Shown here one piece after another: positions 44,967-56,797 of a DNA stretch of 64,000 nt. The translations under genes were made by a program, and so were the position numbers. The notes under the pieces are model-generated. The model did not search any database. It was not told the DNA's origin and saw only the letters and a program-made list of their open reading frames with translations. The stretch lies in the NCBI GenBank assembly GCA_036784855.1, contig JAZDSV010000024.1:166990-230989 (forward strand), written 5' to 3'. Each line of letters starts with the position of its first letter. Within the stretch, counting starts at the first letter, position 1. This DNA is from Aphelidium insulamus (lineage: Eukaryota; Aphelidiomycota; Aphelidea; Aphelidiaceae).

Positions 44967-47900
44967 ATGAGGTAATTGCGGGCGCGTCTGTGGCATCAGT
45001 CATACATACCGTGTGTCGCCACCCAGGCCGGGTCTCACCAGTCCTCCAGGTTCTTGGTGGAGAATTTGGAGGTGCTCTTTCCCTACGACTACGTGTATCC
45101 GGAACAGTATGCATACGTATGTATGGCTGGTGTCAATTTGTATCACGTACCCCACTTCATACACATGGCGCGTCACAGATGCTGGAGCTTAAGCGCACTC
45201 TGGACGCCACGGGTCACGGTGTACTGGAGATGCCGTCCGGCACCGGAAAGACCATCACGCTCCTGGCGCTGATCGTGGCGTATCAGATGAATTCGGCGGA
45301 GCGGCGACCCCTGATCTACTGCTCGCGTACGGTCCAGGAGCTGGAGAAGGCTCTGGCCGAGCTGCAGCGCCTGTTGGAGTATCGGGCGCGTAATATGCCA
45401 TTAAGTGTCAAGGAAGAGTTCCTGGCAATCGGGCTAGCATCGCGCAAGAATCTCTGCATCCATCCCGAGGTATACATCCAGTTAATCTTAACTCGCTTCT
45501 ATCGTACTGATGCATATTGTAGGTGTCGCGAGAACGAGCAGGCAAAGTTGTCGACGCGCGTTGCATGAACCTGACTTCGTCTTGGGCGCGCCGTGAAGCC
45601 CAAGAGACTTGTGACTTCTTTGAGGTGTGTGCGTCATGTGTATGTAATGGCTTCTTATGCGCATGTGTAGAAATTGGAAGTCATGGAACAAGAGCAGGCG
45701 CAGCTCTTGCCATTCGGAGTGTACACACTGGAAGATCTCAAAGACTACGCCAGTGACAAGAGTGTCTGTCCGTACTATCTGGCACGCAAGATGGCAAGTG
45801 TTCATAGTTGTGACTCTTGTAACGTACTTACTCATCTTATGCAGCTGAAACAAGCCAATGTCATCATCTACAGCTACCATTACCTGCTGGATCCCAAAGT
45901 TGCCGAGCTTATCTCGCGCGACTTGCCAAAAGAGAGCATTGTGGTATTCGATGAGGCGCACAACATTGGTCTGTGCTATGTATCGTGATAGTATGATTGA
46001 ATGATTATCTTTCAGACAACGTATGTATCGAGTCGATGAGTATCGATATCACTCGACCAACGTTGGACGCAAGCACCAACAGCCTTACTGCACTTTCAAA
46101 CTCCATTCAACAGCACGTTGTTCCTGGTAATTCACTCTGTGCTGACCATTTGCAGAATAAAAGAGTCGAATGCCGAGAAGCTGGAATCAGAATACAAGAA
46201 GTTACTGGAAGGTATTATCCACGTGTATAAATATAACTTCGCCTACAATTGACAGGCCTGAGGGAGACGAGTGACAATCGCTCGCAAGATCTGGTTATGG
46301 CTAATCCAGTGCTCCCCGATGACTTGCTTGAGGAGTCGGTGCCGGGAAACATTCGAAAAGCTGAGCACTTTGTCTCGTTCATGCGAAGATTTGTCGAATT
46401 CTTGAAGGTAATGAAGGCCAATTATTTATCTTCGCTAATATATGCAGACGAAATTGAAAATTATGCACGTCGTGTCCGAGACACCACTCTCATTCTTGAT
46501 GCATCTGCGTGACATGACGTATATTGAGCAGAAGCCACTGCGATTCTGCTCTGAACGACTGTCATCTTTAATAAGAGTGCTTGAGATGCGCAACATTGAA
46601 GATTTGTCCAGTTTGCAGCGAGTGGCCAACTTTGCCACCGTCATCAGCACCTATCTTGAAGGTATTCTAATAATACTATTCTTCTAACGTTTCAATTGTT
46701 TTACAGGCTTCCTGCTTATAATGGAACCGTACGAGAGCAACACATCCACAATTTTTAATCCTACACTACATCTGTGGTAGGCCACATTAAACATTGGATA
46801 AAGTTAATGATAGCTGTCTGGATGCGTCCATTGCAATGAAGCCGGTGCTCAACAGGTTCCGCTCCGTGATTGTCACATCGGGCACGTTGTCACCGCTGGA
46901 CATGTACCCAAAGATCTTGGACTTTCGCCACCAGCTAGCCAATGTGCAGAGTTTCCAAATGACTCTGAGCCGCAATTCGTTCTGCCCAATGGTGAGAGCG
47001 TTATATCTTCTATCGAGGATATCAAATATATTGCAGATAATTACGCGCGGCTCGGACCAGGTGGCCGTGTCGTCAAAGTTTGAGGTGCGAAATGATCCGG
47101 CGGTGGTACGCAACTATGGCAACATGTTGGTGGAGTTTGCACGAATTATACCAGATGGCTTGGTGGCCTTCTTCCCCAGCTACATTTACATGGAGGGCAT
47201 TGTGGCCATGTGGAATGATATGCGCATCCTGGACAAGGTTCTGGAGCACAAGCTCATTTTTATCGAGACCCCGGACGCCGTGGAGACCAGCTTTGCTCTG
47301 GAGAACTACCGCAAGGTAGTGACATCTATCTTTCATATCATGAATAGTCAACGTACGTTAGGCATGCGACAATGGCCGGGGAGCGGTGTTGCTGTCGGTG
47401 GCGCGCGGCAAGGTGGCCGAGGGTATCGACTTTGACCACAACTACGGCCGAGCCGTCATCATGTTTGGCATACCGTACCAGTACACCGAGTCGCGCATAT
47501 TGAAGGCGCGGCTAGAGTTTATGCGCGACAAGTACCAGATCCGAGAGAATGACTTCCTGTCATTTGACGCCATTCGACAGGCGGCGCAGTGTGTGGGCCG
47601 TGTGCTGCGCGGCAAGACCGACTACGGCCTGATGGTGTTTGCCGACAAGCGCTTCATGCGCGCCGACAAGCGGTCCAAACTGCCCCAATGGATATCGCAC
47701 AACATCTCGGAGGCCAACACCAATCTGTCCACGGACATGGCGCTGGCGGTGGCCAAGCGGTTCCTACGTGAGATGGCGCAGCCGTACGAGCTGACACAAA
47801 AGGTGGGCGTGTCCATGTGGTCGGAGGACGATGTGCTGAAACACTGCCCACCACCGCCGCCCGCCGTTGCTGATGCAATTATGGCCGACAGTTCAGTTAT

Positions 47901-47982
47901 TAGTTCGGCCGATGTTATTCCCGCAAAAGCAAGCTCATCTGACGTAGCAATCGATATGGAGGCTTCTGGCAGTACTGAATAA
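44967..47982 (+). CDS. ERCC2: XPD/ERCC2/Rad3 DNA helicase of TFIIH
   Basis: Fourteen coding exons (44967-44971, 45050-45116, 45179-45469, 45523-45624, 45671-45793, 45845-45968, 46016-46112, 46156-46211, 46256-46407, 46448-46661, 46707-46776, 46814-46991, 47037-47315, 47362-47982) give 792 residues. Helicase motifs: MPSGTGKT (Walker A), [23 protein letters not shown] (DEAH), [29 protein letters not shown] and [14 protein letters not shown]. Fe-S region cysteines are in [22 protein letters not shown] and VCPYYLA. The 5'-3' helicase opens DNA in nucleotide-excision repair and anchors CAK in TFIIH. The first coding exon is only ATGAG; with it the N-terminus [21 protein letters not shown] aligns without gaps to human XPD. 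Two introns (45794, 46113) have GC donors. The stop lies in AATAAA. Confidence 0.96.
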
Positions 47983-48777
47983 ATGCGTCAACTAGGACTG
48001 TTTTGGGTTGCACTTCTTGAAGGTCTACTGTAGCTTCCAGCTGTGCGTGACTTAAGTGTACACATTCTGAACATAGATGACGAGAAGAAGGTTTCGTCCG
48101 TCCGCCGTATAGTACACTGAACGGCGGTGTATAGAAAACGTCAACAATAGTTGACCAAATTGAGACCATATAGATAGAAACTTCTTAACTCCTCGTTTCA
48201 AGCATGCAAGGCAACTGGAAACTGTTATAGCGCTGTGAGTTGATACACATCACATAGTTGATACACAATACAGTCACATGTGTAAGTGACTGAAAGTATT
48301 AACCTGAAGACCCAGGATAGCTATCGCTGCCATGATTCCTCTGCTCTAACATGTAGCGCGTATACTCTTGCAGTTAGTGCACATAAAACACTACTATAGC
48401 CAGTCTATGATGGGCGCATTGTGCCGGGGAGGAGACTGCTATAAATCTGCTTGACTATGCGCCTCTTCTCCGGTATCTTAGTGCATTGCAGGGTTGAGGT
48501 GAGAAGGGGGCAATTCAACTTATGGGGATGATGTATTACAACGTACAATGTTGTCATTCAAGTGAGCGCACTTCTCTTCCGCCACACGTACCCGCTCCAG
48601 TAGCTGTGCCTCCAGCTTTTGACGCTGGCTGTGCGTGGTCTCTTGTCGGCGTGTATCCATTTCACAGCGATGTCACAGCAAATTTTACTACTCAAATTAT
48701 CGCCACTTGCCAATACTTAACAATATAAGCGCCATATACAAGAAGCTACAATACACAAGTAGTACATAGCAGATCGA
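47983..48777. other. Intergenic, no supported gene
   Basis: About 800 bp between XPD and VPS41. Only short frames on either strand, none with protein-like composition or recognisable similarity. No RNA gene or strong repeat is seen. Confidence 0.4.
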
Positions 48778-51700
48778 ATGAGCGCGCTCGATGGCGCCGC
48801 GGAGACGGCTAAAGCAGACACTGACCCATCCCGCATAGATGCGGATGGCGTTGGCGGCGATGATGGTGGCGACGGAGATGAGGACGATGAAGAAGTGGAG
48901 CAGCCGCCCGAGTTCCATTACGTGCGACTCGGCGGTGCGCTCACCAGTGCCGCGACAGCCAGTGCAAATGCGGCTCTGACTGCCCGCGTGGGTCTTCCGC
49001 CCGCCATCAGTGAGCCGCTGTTGGCCACGGATACATTGTCGGCATTCAGCGTGACACCTCGCCTGCTGGTAAGAGTGTGTGTGTGTGCCTGCGATAATAT
49101 GGTACTCACATACGTCTGTATCAGGTGGCTGGCACGCACTGGGGCCGCGTGTACGCCCTGGACTGGATGGGCAATGTGGTGGCGGCATTGCCGGCCGCGA
49201 CTTTCAGCGCCAGTGTAACTGGAGTGTGTGTGGATGCGCGCGAGGAGTTTCTCGTAAGCTGTGCCGACGACGGCAATGTGACGGTGTTTGGCCTGGTGGA
49301 CGCAACCTCAGCCACAGCGTCCGGCAACGCCCAGAAGCTGCGCCCTGTGCACCGCTGGTCCCACAGGCGTGCCATCAAGGTGTGCATAATGTCTGCAGAT
49401 TCATTACATCAGTACACAGAAGACGTTTGAATGACATCGCACGGGTAGGCCATCGCACTGGACCCCACTATCGCCAAGACAGACTTTGGCCGGGGACACG
49501 GGGGTCGCGGACAGTTTCGCGTGGCTGTTGGCGGCATGGCCGGTGAACTGCTGCTATATCATCGTGGTATCAACGACGCCACAGCAAATTTGACCTCGGC
49601 TGCATCACAGTCACAGTCACAGTCAGCCTCGTCGTCACGTACACCGTCGCCCGTAATGTCCACACACCGGCCGTCTGGTGGCAGTAGCAGCAGCTGGCTC
49701 TTTAGTGGTAGTGGTGGCGATGGTAGCAGCCGCAGCCCGTCGGGCGGCGTGAAGCAGACCTTGCTTGACCAGGGGCACGGCCCGATCTACACAATCGAGT
49801 GGCAGCGGTCGGGACTGCTCGCCTGGGCCAACGATGACGGGGTGGAGGTGCATGATGTCGCGGCTGGAGGACGCATCGGGCACATTGACCGCACTAGTGG
49901 CGATATGCGCACGGATCTGTACCGCTGTCAACTGCACTGGCAGTCCGACACGGAACTGATGGTTGGCTGGGGCGATTCAGTTGTTATTGCCCGTGTTTTA
50001 TATGCAAGTGTATTCGTGTAGTTTATATATATATATACGTTGAAACTTTAGAATGCCATTGGCGGGCGGCTGTTGAATGTTTTGCGCATAATCAAGACCG
50101 ATTACGCGGTGGTTGGTATAGCGCCATACATTGAAGATCGAATGGTGCTGCTCACTTACGACACCGGCGGCCAGTTCATCACCGATTCCGGGTCGCCTGT
50201 TTCCCCGCCAGACACTCCGGATGATAACTTGGATGACCGCGAAGGTGATGCAGCGCCGGTTGACTCGCCCAACTCTAAAGTAGGTGCAACTTTATGAAAC
50301 TTTCAACAACTTTCATTGTAGACGTATACCCGGCCCGAATTGCGGGTTATGGACCACATGGGGGTGGAGCTAGCTTGCGATGCGCTGGCAGTGCACGGCT
50401 TTGAGCTGTGCCAGCCAAATGACTACCATCTGGTGCCAGTGGTGGAGGAATCCAGCTACTTTATCGTCTGCCCGAAAGACGTGGTCACTGCCAGGCCGCG
50501 CGACACTTCGGACCGGATACGATGGCTCATGGAGCGCGAAAGGTTCCACGAGGCGCTGCAGTGTGTTCGGGATGCCGTGCGCGATCGACGCCAACTTGAC
50601 GCGGATCTCACCGTGACGAACGTTGGGCAGCTCTATGTGCAGAATATGCTTGCACAAGCGTCTGCCACGTCCGCAGATACGGCAGCCATCACTGTCCAGC
50701 AGTGGCAAGAGATTGGCACGGTTGCCGCAGAGGTGGCAAATGGCGCTCAAGACATTTGGGAGCGCTGGATCTTTGCATTCGCAGAACTGCGACAATTGAA
50801 CGTATGTCTGCTCTCTCTATATATCCTGTTTGATCGCAATTCTGCAGGCCCTTATTGACAAGATCCCGACGGGAGACCCGGTCATGCTGTCCACAACTGT
50901 TTATGCGCTGGTGCTGGCACACTTGCTCATGACGGACAGCAAGAAGCTGCTGCAGACACTCCAACGCTGGCCACACTCGACTTATCATCCGCGCGATATT
51001 GCACTTGCTGTGGAGGAAGCGTTGCTTGCGCGTCCCGACGACAGCTGCCTTTTGGATGGGCTTGTCATTCTGCAAGTTATATATTGTGCGTGTAGCCTCT
51101 TGGATTCTAATCAAGTGTGTCTCTGTAGATACACGCAGCTGGGAGATTTTAGCCGCGTGCTGGATTGCTATCTGCGCCTGGGACGTGAAGATGTGTTTGC
51201 CTTCATTGACCGACACCGTTTGCACGATGATTTACTCCACCGAATAGTCCCGCTGCTCGAGTACGAGGACCGGAGACGAATACAAGCACAGTCACCGTCA
51301 CAACCAGCAGGAACTAAAGACAGCGAAGGCCCCAGTGCCGTGCTCAAGCTGCTGGTGGCGCAGAGCGATCGGCTGCCACCGGTACAAGTGGTCCAGGTGC
51401 TGGAAAAGTGCCCGCAGCATCTGTTCCGCTACCTGGACCTGCTGCATCAGACGCAGCCACTGTCAGCCACCCCGTTCCACGGCCGCATGGTTGAGCTGTT
51501 TGCCGAGTTCAGCACGCCGACGCGGCTGTTGGACTTTCTGCGCAACAGTACCGACTACCCTCTAGAGACTGCGCTCAAGGTATGCGAGAAGCACAAATTG
51601 GTGCGCGCTCAGGTCTTTGTCCTCGGTCGAATGGGGCAGTACAAGCGGGCGCTGGCCATTATCACTTCGCAGCTGGACGATGTTGAAATGGTTTGTTGAC

Positions 51701-52464
51701 CTTCATATGCGTATATATTTATAACTTAACTTGCAGGCCATCGAGTTTGCCAAGGACCAGAACGACGTGGAGCTGTGGGACGATTTGGTCAAGTTTGCAG
51801 TGAAGCGTCCACGATTCATACGCGGCTTGCTGATGGAAGCCGGCTCGTACCTGGACTCTGTTGCGCTTATCCGACGCATTCCCGACAACATGGCCGTGCC
51901 GGGCATGCGTGATGCGTTGGTTAAAATTGTGCAAGACAGCCGGCTGCAGGTCTCGCTGCTGGAAGGATGTCGGTCCATTTTCAGCGGTGACAGCTCGTCA
52001 CTGTTGCGTACCTTGGTACTGGAGCAGAGGCGTAGCATTGCAATCAGCGGTGTGTCGAATTTTGGTTATTTCTAATTATCCTGATTATATATATGATTGT
52101 AGGTGCATTGGCCACGTGCGCCGTGTGCGGGCAGAGTTTGCTGCACAAAACGGCTCCCACTGCATTCAGTGAAGGTGGCGACGGTATAGCTGACGGTCCT
52201 ACCGACTCCCAAACCAGCAGTGGCACCACGGATATATTACTGTTCTTATGTCGACACTCTGTCCATGCTAGCTGCCTTCTGTCGGCTACGCAGTCACCAG
52301 ACACGACCACAGCCAAGGCCCGCAAGGCTACCAATGTGGTAACTGCGCTGTCACCCGCTGCCCAGTCCACGGCCGTTGTCACGGCCCTCATGGGCCAAGT
52401 ATCTGTCACTACGGACAACGCTGCCACTTTGGCGCGCTGTCCGCTGTGCACGTCCGATACATGA
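48778..52464 (+). CDS. VPS41: VPS41, HOPS-complex vacuolar sorting protein
   Basis: Nine exons (48778-49068, 49125-49379, 49449-50009, 50052-50279, 50322-50801, 50848-51089, 51129-51690, 51737-52049, 52103-52464) give 1097 residues. An acidic N-terminus precedes a WD40-like propeller (GTHWGRVYALDWMGN, GPIYTIEWQRSGLLAWANDDGVEVHDV, ELMVGWGDSVVIAR). The alpha-solenoid/CHCR part follows (YTQLGDFSRVLDCYLRLGREDVFAFIDRH, KVCEKHKLVRAQVFVLGRMGQYKRALAIITSQLDDV, AIEFAKDQNDVELWDDLV). The C-terminal RING is C-x2-C, C-x-H, H-x2-C, C-x2-C (CAVCGQS, LCRHSVHASC, CPLC). VPS41 tethers endosomes and AP-3 vesicles to the lysosome/vacuole. A Ser-rich insert interrupts the propeller. The exon 3 donor is uncertain: a GC donor six bases upstream (gcaagt) would drop two residues. 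Confidence 0.92.
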
Positions 52465-52766
52465 ATGTGTTTAATAGAGTTGCAATTGCATTCAAAGTAT
52501 CAGGTAGATGGATGCTAAATATTTGTTTAAGTATTTATCACGTAGATAGAAGCTATCTGTTTATGTACAAGAGAGAACGATAAGTCTGAGGCTGAAGGGA
52601 AACGACGCGGTATTAAAAGAGTCACGCGAATATGTGTAATGAAAGAAGAATAGTATGAGATAGGTACAACAGAGACGTACGAGACACATTTATATGTATA
52701 GAGCTGCTGTCCATAACAGGAAGATAATTTAGAGCGAGATACAGAGACACCGAAAAACACTCCAAG

Positions 52767-55274
52767 ATGGACACACAACGATTTGTGAGGCGCAGCACAG
52801 CGGCAACGATGCCCACTCCGCTGCCGGCTGCGACGATTGCAACCGATGCCGTAACAGATGCTTCTGGTGCACTATTATCCACGGCCGGGGATGCCAGTGG
52901 CGGGACAGCAGCATTGCCGCATTCGATAGGCACTACCGACTCGCTGTGGCTGGACGCAGTGTTTCATCCGTTCGCCGCCGTGCTACCACAGCCACGGTCC
53001 CTTATCCTGGCCGATGTGGACGGCGATGGTGTGGCCGAACTGGTGACCGTGTCGTCCGTTTCCGAGAGCGCCAAGACATCCAAGTCAGTAGGGGCAAGCG
53101 GTCGGAACAGTGTCCGGCAGCGCTGGTGTAGTGTCCAGGTGTATCGCGGCAAAACTCCGGTGTGCGCGTGGCATCGACTCATTGATGACGCCGTGGAGCC
53201 GTTTGTTGGTGCAGTGGCGCTCTGCGAACGGCATGCCGTGGACACTGCGCACAAATCGGCTGACATACTGTTATGCACCGCGACAACTGTCTACAAACTT
53301 GTCTGCACCGCCGGAAGTGCGTGTACATATTCTCACTTTTCCTGCCAACTTCTAAGACACCGAACGTGCAGGCTCGTCGGCCGCGACACCGCAAATATGG
53401 AAACTCCCCGTGGACACCGCCAGCAACCAGGCTGAGCGCACCCTCTGGCAAAAGTATAGTGATGCTATACGGACATATACTGAGGATAGCGATCGCCAAC
53501 AGTGTGCTTTGCAATATGTGGCTGATCTGAAGACGCTGGGCAGAGAATTATTGACGGCTGCCCCACTGAAAGCAGAGCTACCGAGGTGCTGTCTGAGCGC
53601 GGCAAGCGCCTCATCAAGGATCACCAAGCAGATGACATTCTTTGCGAGCTGGAATCGGAGGATCTTCCTGCAGTGTCGGCAAGTAGCGGCACACTGTTAA
53701 ATCCATACCTTACAACAAGCAGAACTATATTACTGCTGTTTCCACGATATATAAATCACTTGCTGGCAGTGGCGAGCCTGCATATTTAGTGCTGGGCACG
53801 GAAACTGGAGTGGTTTACGTGCTAGACGTGTTCAAATGGTCCACGCTTGCAACTGTAAGGATATTCATATAGGCTATCCTGAACTTATATATGTGTGTAG
53901 TTCCGAGTGCCATGTGCTGTGGTGGACATTGTGGTTGAAGGCACGCATGACCTTGGATTCCAGCTCTTTGTGGCCGGACGTGATCGCATTGTATATTCGC
54001 TACGTAATGGGAGGTTCGTGCGAAAATAAAACGATTGCACTCAAATATTGACTGTGGTGCAGTTTGACCGGCACACCATTCATGGCCTGCGAATGTTCGG
54101 TAGTGGGCATGACCTCGCTCGACGTGGCCGTGGACAACGTGCGAGCAATTGTCATTGCGACCACCGATGGCCGGATCGGCGCCTTCAGGCTGTCCAATGT
54201 ATGCCGTAATTGGGTAGTTGACAGCTAATAATGTCAAATAAGGCGAACATGCTTTATGAAATTCGAGTGCGGCACAACATTACATTCACCCACGAGCTGC
54301 ATCACAAGTCGCGGTCAACGCACTGCTTGATGGTCGGTCTGGATAGCGGCTATGTAAACATATACCACCGGGACTATCTGGTTTCAAGGGTGTTTGTCGA
54401 GGTGCAGTATTTATGTAGCATATCATTCTCCACCTATAGAGCCGCGTAGGACATTCCGTCATGGGCGGTCTTTGGACCGTTTGAAAGCGAGGAAGCGGCC
54501 ATCGCCACCTCTGGACGCAATGGGAGTCTGACAGTCAAGCTGCTAAAGCGATCTGCTGCATTAAATTCTCGTCGCGACCTCAGCTACGTGTTTGACGGGG
54601 AGCCCGCATCGCTCCAGCTGCGTCAACATATGCCTTTACCGTTGCCGGGGAAAACAAACACTGCACTGGAGCAGCGACGCCGTGAAATCCAGGAAGCGCC
54701 AGGCATGTTATTCATGCCATTGAACTTATATAACTATATAGCGATACATGCCGCCTTCCAGCGAGACTTGTATGCGTTTCGGATACGTGCTGCAAAGACA
54801 TACCTTCGATTTGCGCAATCTCAAAAGTCCCTGGTGGCCGTGCAGCACGTCGATAAATCTTTATTGTCCCCGCCACAAGTGGCTGTCATTTGCGAACTAA
54901 TTGGGATGGGCCCCAACTACAGATTAGCAGTCACTGTGCGCAATACTGGCACGGAGCTGTGTGATAACTTGTGCGTATGCTTGCGACACAATGGCGCCAC
55001 TTTGCGCGTTGTGCCCCCAGTCTTGGCGGTACGGGCAATGTAAATGTGGCAATTCTTTGTACTTGTACTTATACTTTGCAACTAAATTGGACAGACTGCA
55101 TCACTGGTACCAGGGGTCTCTTATCAGTTGCATGCATCAGTGGAATCGATATCGGCCGTCACTGATCATACAGACGTAGTGGTGGTGCAAGTAGCGCATC
55201 CACGATTTGTTGATCCGATTTCCCTTCAAATTGTGGACATACCGGCTCCTGTATTGGCGACGCAATTGGGCTAA
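52767..55274 (+). CDS. BBS1: BBS1, BBSome subunit
   Basis: Ten exons (52767-53316, 53372-53501, 53576-53672, 53720-53854, 53901-54013, 54063-54198, 54243-54401, 54450-54702, 54742-55028, 55095-55274) give about 679 residues. Blocks match BBS1 in order: SLWLDAVFHPFAAV and LILADVDGDG at the N-terminus, QNYITAVSTIYKSL then AYLVLGTETGVVYVLD, LFVAGRDRIVYSLR, VGLDSGYVNIYHRD, TVKLLKR, AIHAAFQRDLYAFRIRAAKTYL, GMGPNYRLAVTVRNTGT and LVPGVSYQLHASVESIS. BBS1 binds ARL6 and membrane cargo in the BBSome, which moves receptors through cilia; its presence implies a ciliated life stage. Exons 2-4 are the least certain (frame changes need introns at 53502-53575 and 53673-53719). Exon 8 ends at a GC donor (gcatgt, 54703). 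Confidence 0.88.
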
Positions 55275-55384
55275 TACATATATATGTATCAGTTTCTTGT
55301 TATGGATGTTATCATATTATGTATTGAGCTGCGATGAATGGTGACGACTGATACGTGGTGAGTAGTGATCAATTTCGGCGGCGA

Positions 55385-56586
55385 CTAAGAAGATGGACGA
55401 CGACGTTTACGTTCGGGGACTGTGCAACCGCATTGCAAAATTTTTTTCCCGAAATAAATACTATACTTGCAGAGAAGTCTCGCCCCACCAGCTACCGTAT
55501 TAAGCGTTTCTCCAATTGGTGTGTCAGCCGACATGGGCCTCACGATTAAATCTGTCTTTTCAGATTCAGATTCCGCGGTGTAAACTTTATCAACTTTGGC
55601 GAATGTGCGACCCAAAAAGAAAAAGTTGGCGAACCCTGTAACGTTAGGCCGGCTAAAGATATCTGCATATCCGTACCTGCACGCGAAAATTCCAAGGTAT
55701 ACCTTTTTTGGTCGTTAACTTGGTACTTGCCAAAAGTTTGAGGAATTTCCATTTCGACAATGTAGACGTTCTTTTTGGCGGCAAATGCGCTATCGGGGCC
55801 AAGGTGTTTGAAAAAGCTGGAATTTTAGGCTAATTCGACAACGAAATAGGGATGGCAACTTACTACTTGCACTCCGCCGCTTGTTGATACTCTTCGAAAG
55901 TCACATCACGGCGTTTCTTGTGAGAAAATTTGGCAGACTCGCGGATTTCATCGCTAGCGTACTGCGCAAATCCATCGTGGAGCACACTATCGACGTTGTG
56001 TACGGATTTGACAGGAATAAGAACCTTTGTGCCGAAACCGTTGTGTGCCACCAGTTCCAGATTGAAATACGTGTGCTCACCGTGAATCAAAGGGAAGCTT
56101 GTAGGGTACTGAATGCAAAACGTTGCCTTCTCATTATACGTCCACGTTTGCGGTTCGGAAAATGCCAACCACGGCGAGCGATCGTAGCCATCGAGATTCG
56201 GGTGAGGTGCGGGTAGATCTTCCACAGTTAAGATTTTCAGAGCTGGTGCATGATGCTGCTGCGCTGGTGTAGCGGGCAAACCAGGGTCGTAAATAGGTAC
56301 CAAATTGTTAGGCATGGGGTCATTATGGATACTGGTAGCCCACGCTGGCATAGCTCCCAAAGCGGCCGGTGAAGTGCCAAGAGCATCAACAGTGACTTTC
56401 TGCTCTGCAGAACACGAAGGCATACCGCGCGGCACATATACGCGCAGACGCTCCTCTATCATCAGTTAGTCACTGTGAAGGCTTTCAAGCAGGTCACGCA
56501 CTCTTGTTGCTAAAGTAATGAGCATCAGTGACGGCAAGCAGCACCGAAACGAGTAGGGCGGTCTTGGCTGCGCGGTGAGAAATCAT
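55385..56586 (-). CDS. Secreted or ER-luminal protein of unknown family
   Basis: Four exons (56586-56502, 56455-55864, 55816-55703, 55652-55385) give about 352 residues. A signal peptide (AAKTALLVSVLLAVTDAH) is clear. The mature protein is rich in beta-type sequence (TWTYNEKATFCIQYPTSF, TYFNLELVAHNGFGTKVLIP, KKNVYIVEMEIPQTFGKY) and ends in a basic cluster (ERKRRRPSS). No second membrane helix and no motif I can assign. A TRAP-alpha identity was considered and not supported. Splicing of the last intron has two in-frame acceptors (a 26-nt or the chosen 50-nt intron). A further optional intron inside the last exon would shorten the C-terminus. Divergent from the RBBP6/Mpe1 gene. Confidence 0.65.
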
Positions 56587-56797
56587 TTTCAGGAAAATTG
56601 AGAAGAGAAAGAAATGCGGCGTCCGCATCGAAATTTGTCGTAGAGAAATGTGGCGTAGAAGAACATATATGAAATCTGATTGGACAGCTGCGAGCCCAGG
56701 GTTAAGCTGCGGTCACCAGCACTTCGAGGGTTAAGGTCACCAGCACTTCGTTTGCCTAATCGATTCGCAGTGCAGCGTTAAGCATTCTGTCAACGCC
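56587..56797. promoter_or_regulatory. Divergent promoter with tandem agggttaag...ggtcaccagcacttcg repeat
   Basis: Between the secreted-protein ATG and the RBBP6 transcript. Two adjacent copies of agggttaag followed by ggtcaccagcacttcg lie at about 56698-56752, the second lacking 4 bp between the parts. An ATTGG box sits at about 56681. Repeated composite sites in a 211-bp spacer suggest a transcription-factor array; the factor is unknown. Confidence 0.45.

Noticed and set aside
48697-49188. Minus-strand frame of 163 codons opposite the VPS41 start
   Set aside because: Antisense to a conserved coding exon and without domain similarity.
55863-56462. TRAP-alpha (SSR1) identity for the secreted orphan
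   Set aside because: No acidic N-terminal region, no C-terminal membrane helix and no alignable core.
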